From contig JAEDJP010000065.1 of the NCBI GenBank assembly GCA_016296285.1, positions 1-7,207 on the forward strand: a stretch of DNA of 7,207 nt, written 5' to 3'. Of this stretch, positions 5,121-7,207 are shown in pieces; position 1 is the first letter of the stretch; each line of letters begins with the position of its first letter. The notes beneath the pieces are model-generated. The model did not search any database. It worked only from the letters and a program-made list of their open reading frames with translations, and had not been told where the DNA came from. Origin of the DNA: Bacilli bacterium (lineage in GTDB: Bacteria > Bacillota_I > Bacilli_A > RFN20 > CAG-826). The position numbers were made by a program, and so were the translations under genes.

Positions 5121-6502
5121 TTGGAAGCGACCTTCCCGAGGGAAGCGATCGCGTCCGCGTAAAGCGGGATCTGCTTCAGGAAATCCTCGATGTAGATGTA
5201 TTCGTTCGGGGAATGGATGTCGCCCGGATGCCCTTTGAAGGCAGAGCCATAGGCCACGCAGTTCTTGGCTTCCTTCGCGTAGGTGCCCCCGCCGATGGCC
5301 ATCGGCTTGTCGAAGAAACGATGGGTCATGTGGCGGTAGCTCTTCATGAGGGTCGAGACGAGCGGGGATTTCTTGTCGAAGAGAAGCGGGGCGACGTAGC
5401 CTTCGCAATGGACGTCCATCTTGGTGGCGTCTTGCAGCGCGTTGAGGGCGGCCTCGGGATCGGCTTTCTCCCCGTAGCGGTAGTCGACCGAGATGCTCAG
5501 GTTCTTGCGGTTGGATTCGTAGGAAACGATGCCGTAATTGAACGTGGAAAGGCCGAGTTCGGGAGAGAGGCTATCCCCGCCGAAGGATTTGCCATTCGGA
5601 TCGGAAAGGGCCTTCGCGAGGTTCGAGAGGAAGTCGATGTGGTAATAGGAGCCGAGGAACGAGAAGGCTTCGAGAGCGGCGTTCTTGCCGAGTTCCGGGG
5701 TGGAGCCATGGGCGGTCTTGCCGCGGAAAATCGCGATCATGAAGCCCGTTTCCTTGCGGACTTCGCCGTCGATTTTGGCCTCGATGAAGGCCTTTTCGAA
5801 TTTCTCGTCGAGGGGCAAGGTCACGACGAGCTTGTCGTTGACCGCGTTGGAGACGACCCCGCCGTCCATCCCGATGATCGGGGAAAGGTCGACTTGCTTC
5901 TTGAGGAAGCAGCGCTTCACCATGCCTTTCTCGGCGTAGATGAGGGGGAAGTCGGCGTCCGGGGTGAACCCGAGGGCGCAGTGCTCTTTGTGGAGATCCT
6001 CGAAATAGTGCTTGAGGCAGCTCGACCCGCGTTCCTCGTCACCGCCGGCGCAAAGGCGGATGCGGTAGCCCTTCACGAGGCCGTTGTCCTTGAGGAGCTT
6101 CATCGCGTAGAAGGCGGCCATAACCGGCCCCTTGTCGTCGCTTGTGCCGCGGGCAATCATCTTGGCGTCCTTCTTCTCGCCGACGATCTCGGCCTTGAAA
6201 GGATCCTTGGTGGACCATTTGCCCGTCGCCGGAACGACGTCGGCGTGGCCATAGACCCCGATGATGGGGCCTTCCTCGCCGCAGGTGATCTCGGTCACGT
6301 AGCCATCGCAGGTATCGACGTGGAAACCGAAATCCCTCCCGAGTTTCGCGAGGTAATCAAGGGCGCTTTTCACCCCCTTGCCATAAGGGGCGCCTTCCTC
6401 GATGGAAGACGGGTCGTAGACGGATTTCTTGGAAACGAAGACCTTGAGGGCGTCGATCGCCTTCTTCTCGTAGGGCTTCGCGAGCTTTTTCATATTCGGC
6501 AT
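5117..6502 (-). CDS. pepV: Dipeptidase PepV-like (M20 metallopeptidase)
   Basis: Di-zinc cytosolic peptidase that splits dipeptides with an unblocked N-terminus, recycling amino acids from peptides. The 461 residues are close to PepV of lactobacilli (470). Seen: metal and catalytic motif GHADVVP (H86, D88); GTSDDKGP with the bridging Asp D122; GGDEERGSS with the catalytic and ligand glutamates E156/E157; TPDADFP (ligand D182); the lid-domain GKTAHGSTPELGKNAA with H265 for transition-state binding; and GDIHSPNEY with the final ligand H430. All expected active-site residues are present. The start is ATG 6500-6502, with AAAGGAA at 6514-6520, 11 bases away; the ATG at 6491-6493 would be farther still, and the TTG at 6532 has no ribosome binding site. 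It is the first gene of the three-gene operon and its stop overlaps trmB by 4 bases. Confidence 0.93.
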   Translation of the reverse strand: MPNMKKLAKPYEKKAIDALKVFVSKKSVYDPSSIEEGAPYGKGVKSALDYLAKLGRDFGFHVDTCDGYVTEITCGEEGPIIGVYGHADVVPATGKWSTKDPFKAEIVGEKKDAKMIARGTSDDKGPVMAAFYAMKLLKDNGLVKGYRIRLCAGGDEERGSSCLKHYFEDLHKEHCALGFTPDADFPLIYAEKGMVKRCFLKKQVDLSPIIGMDGGVVSNAVNDKLVVTLPLDEKFEKAFIEAKIDGEVRKETGFMIAIFRGKTAHGSTPELGKNAALEAFSFLGSYYHIDFLSNLAKALSDPNGKSFGGDSLSPELGLSTFNYGIVSYESNRKNLSISVDYRYGEKADPEAALNALQDATKMDVHCEGYVAPLLFDKKSPLVSTLMKSYRHMTHRFFDKPMAIGGGTYAKEAKNCVAYGSAFKGHPGDIHSPNEYIYIEDFLKQIPLYADAIASLGKVASK

Positions 6503-6513
6503 GGGTATTAGAG

Positions 6514-6520
6514 TTCCTTT
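6514..6520 (-). promoter_or_regulatory. pepV ribosome binding site
   Basis: AAAGGAA on the minus strand, 11 bases before ATG 6500-6502. It is moderate in strength, and it excludes the upstream TTG at 6530-6532, which lies on the far side of it. Confidence 0.65.
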
Positions 6521-6524
6521 CGGG

Positions 6525-6544
6525 CGCGACAAAACGCGTTCGCG
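6525..6544. repeat. Inverted repeat in the pepV leader
   Basis: The arms CGCGA (6525-6529) and TCGCG (6540-6544) enclose 10 bases. The 8-base palindrome AACGCGTT, centred on CG, spans 6533-6540 and shares its last base with the right arm. It falls at or just after the presumed start of transcription. It could be an operator or a leader hairpin; no T-tract follows, so it is not a terminator. Confidence 0.35.
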
Positions 6545-6550
6545 ACGATA

Positions 6551-6579
6551 AGTATAAGCCTTTTTCCCTATACGGGAAA
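6551..6579 (-). promoter_or_regulatory. Probable promoter of pepV-trmB-ytpR
   Basis: A -10 TATACT at 6551-6556 lies in the 78-base gap after coaX. The 17-base-spaced -35 position (6574-6579) reads TTTCCC, 3 of 6 to TTGACA, and is one arm of a perfect inverted repeat TTTCCC-N5-GGGAAA (6563-6579). No terminator separates coaX from pepV, so read-through from coaX may add to this promoter. Confidence 0.5.
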
Positions 6580-6580
6580 G

Positions 6581-7207
6581 TCAGGAAAGGGTTTCCGAAA
6601 GGCGTTTCATCCCAAGGGCGAGCAAGTCGGGCTCATGACGCCAGCCTGGGAAGAGGGCAAGGAGGGGCGAAGCGGCCCCGCCGGTAAGGATGCGGGGCTT
6701 GTTCCCCGCGGGGTCGATGGCCTCGGCGAGGGCGAGGAGCCCCTTGCATCCCCCGAAGTGAATGCCGGAAGAAAGGGCGTCGGGGGTGTTTTTGCCAAGA
6801 GGGCCACAAGAAAGGGAGACCCGTGCTTGGGGGATTTTCTCGGCATTCCCGAAAATCGAGCGATAGGAAAGGGCGAATCCCGGCGAAATGGCGACGCCTT
6901 CGAACATCCCGCCTTTCTTATATATCACCTTGTTGCAGGTCCCAAGGTCGATGATGATCGCGTCCCTCTCTTCTGCCCCGAGGGCATCCAAAAGCAAGTC
7001 GATCCCGACTTCGCTTGGGTCTTGAACGTGCGCGGGCAACGCGCGAAGGGCGATTTCGGTCGTCAGGATGAAAGGCTTCACCCCGAGGTTTTCAAGCGCG
7101 GCGAGCAAGGCTTCTTCTTTCTTCGGGGCCACGCTTGCGAGAAACGCGTCGAAAGGCTCTTCGGGGAGAAAGGCGCGCAACGGATCCAAGGGAATTCCCT
7201 CGTCATG
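6581..7207 (-). CDS. coaX: Type III pantothenate kinase (CoaX), divergent, 5' end beyond window
   Basis: Would phosphorylate pantothenate in the first step of coenzyme A synthesis (cytosolic, ASKHA fold). The last 208 codons are present and the frame is open to the window edge. About 45 N-terminal residues, including the DxGNT phosphate motif, lie outside; the apparent TTG at 7187-7189 is not the true start. Seen, numbering from the edge: VGIDLLLDA (67-75) at the place of the VGADR motif, with the catalytic-type Asp (D70) kept but the following Arg replaced by Leu; IIDLGTCNKV (85-94) for the usual DFGTATT; GVAISPG (104-110); GKNTPDALSSGIHFG (138-152), the best family signature; and ILTGGAASPL near the C-terminus. 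It lies upstream of the pepV operon with a 78-base gap. Family assignment is good; activity is less sure given the altered motifs. Confidence 0.82.
   Translation of the reverse strand, partial: HDEGIPLDPLRAFLPEEPFDAFLASVAPKKEEALLAALENLGVKPFILTTEIALRALPAHVQDPSEVGIDLLLDALGAEERDAIIIDLGTCNKVIYKKGGMFEGVAISPGFALSYRSIFGNAEKIPQARVSLSCGPLGKNTPDALSSGIHFGGCKGLLALAEAIDPAGNKPRILTGGAASPLLALFPGWRHEPDLLALGMKRLSETLS

Noticed and set aside
5121..5408. N-terminal extension of TrmB to residue 303
   Set aside because: The extra stretch is an out-of-frame reading of pepV; the TrmB family begins at the GTG at 5118-5120.
5213..6511. Open frame of 432 codons on the plus strand opposite pepV
   Set aside because: Antisense shadow of a gene whose active-site residues are all present; no independent ribosome binding site or recognisable domain.
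6563..6579. Terminator between coaX and pepV
   Set aside because: The hairpin has only a 6-base stem and is followed by A/G, not T, on the transcribed strand.

Overview
The window reads as a chromosomal housekeeping segment from a member of the Bacillota, most likely a Bacilli/Erysipelotrichales-like or Mollicutes-adjacent gut or environmental lineage. The evidence is strong AGGAGG-type ribosome binding sites, a CIRCE operator in front of groES-groEL, a CcpA-like LacI-family regulator, and a pepV-trmB-ytpR gene block typical of Bacilli. By eye the DNA is unusually G+C rich (near 60%) for such a group, with third codon positions strongly G/C. This creates long spurious open frames on the opposite strand. 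All seven genes lie on the minus strand, so transcription runs from high to low coordinates. The exact genus cannot be told from the sequence alone.

In the direction of transcription, the window opens inside a divergent type III pantothenate kinase gene (coaX; its 5' end is off the window). A 78-base gap with a -10 element follows. Then comes a tight three-gene operon: an M20 dipeptidase (PepV-like), tRNA m7G46 methyltransferase (trmB, GTG start overlapping the pepV stop) and a YtpR-like tRNA-binding-domain protein (2 bases after the trmB stop). The operon ends at an intrinsic terminator. A single LacI-family regulator with its own promoter, a TGTAAA-GA-TTTACA palindrome upstream and its own terminator comes next. 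A 252-base intergenic region rich in small repeats and palindromes separates it from a stand-alone iron-dependent lactaldehyde reductase gene (fucO-like), again closed by a strong terminator. Last is the heat-shock operon groES-groEL, with a sigma-A promoter overlapped by a CIRCE element; groEL runs off the low-coordinate edge after 295 codons.

The genes fall into four transcription units that do not form one pathway: cofactor supply (CoaX), peptide and tRNA metabolism (PepV, TrmB, YtpR), sugar-related control and fermentation (LacI-type regulator, FucO), and protein folding (GroES/GroEL). I see no mobile element, CRISPR array, tRNA, rRNA or defence-like cassette. I found no convincing undescribed system. 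The points most worth a second look are regulatory (the CIRCE/-35 overlap, the cre-like palindrome, the fucO upstream repeats) and divergent motifs in the LacI effector domain, YtpR and CoaX.
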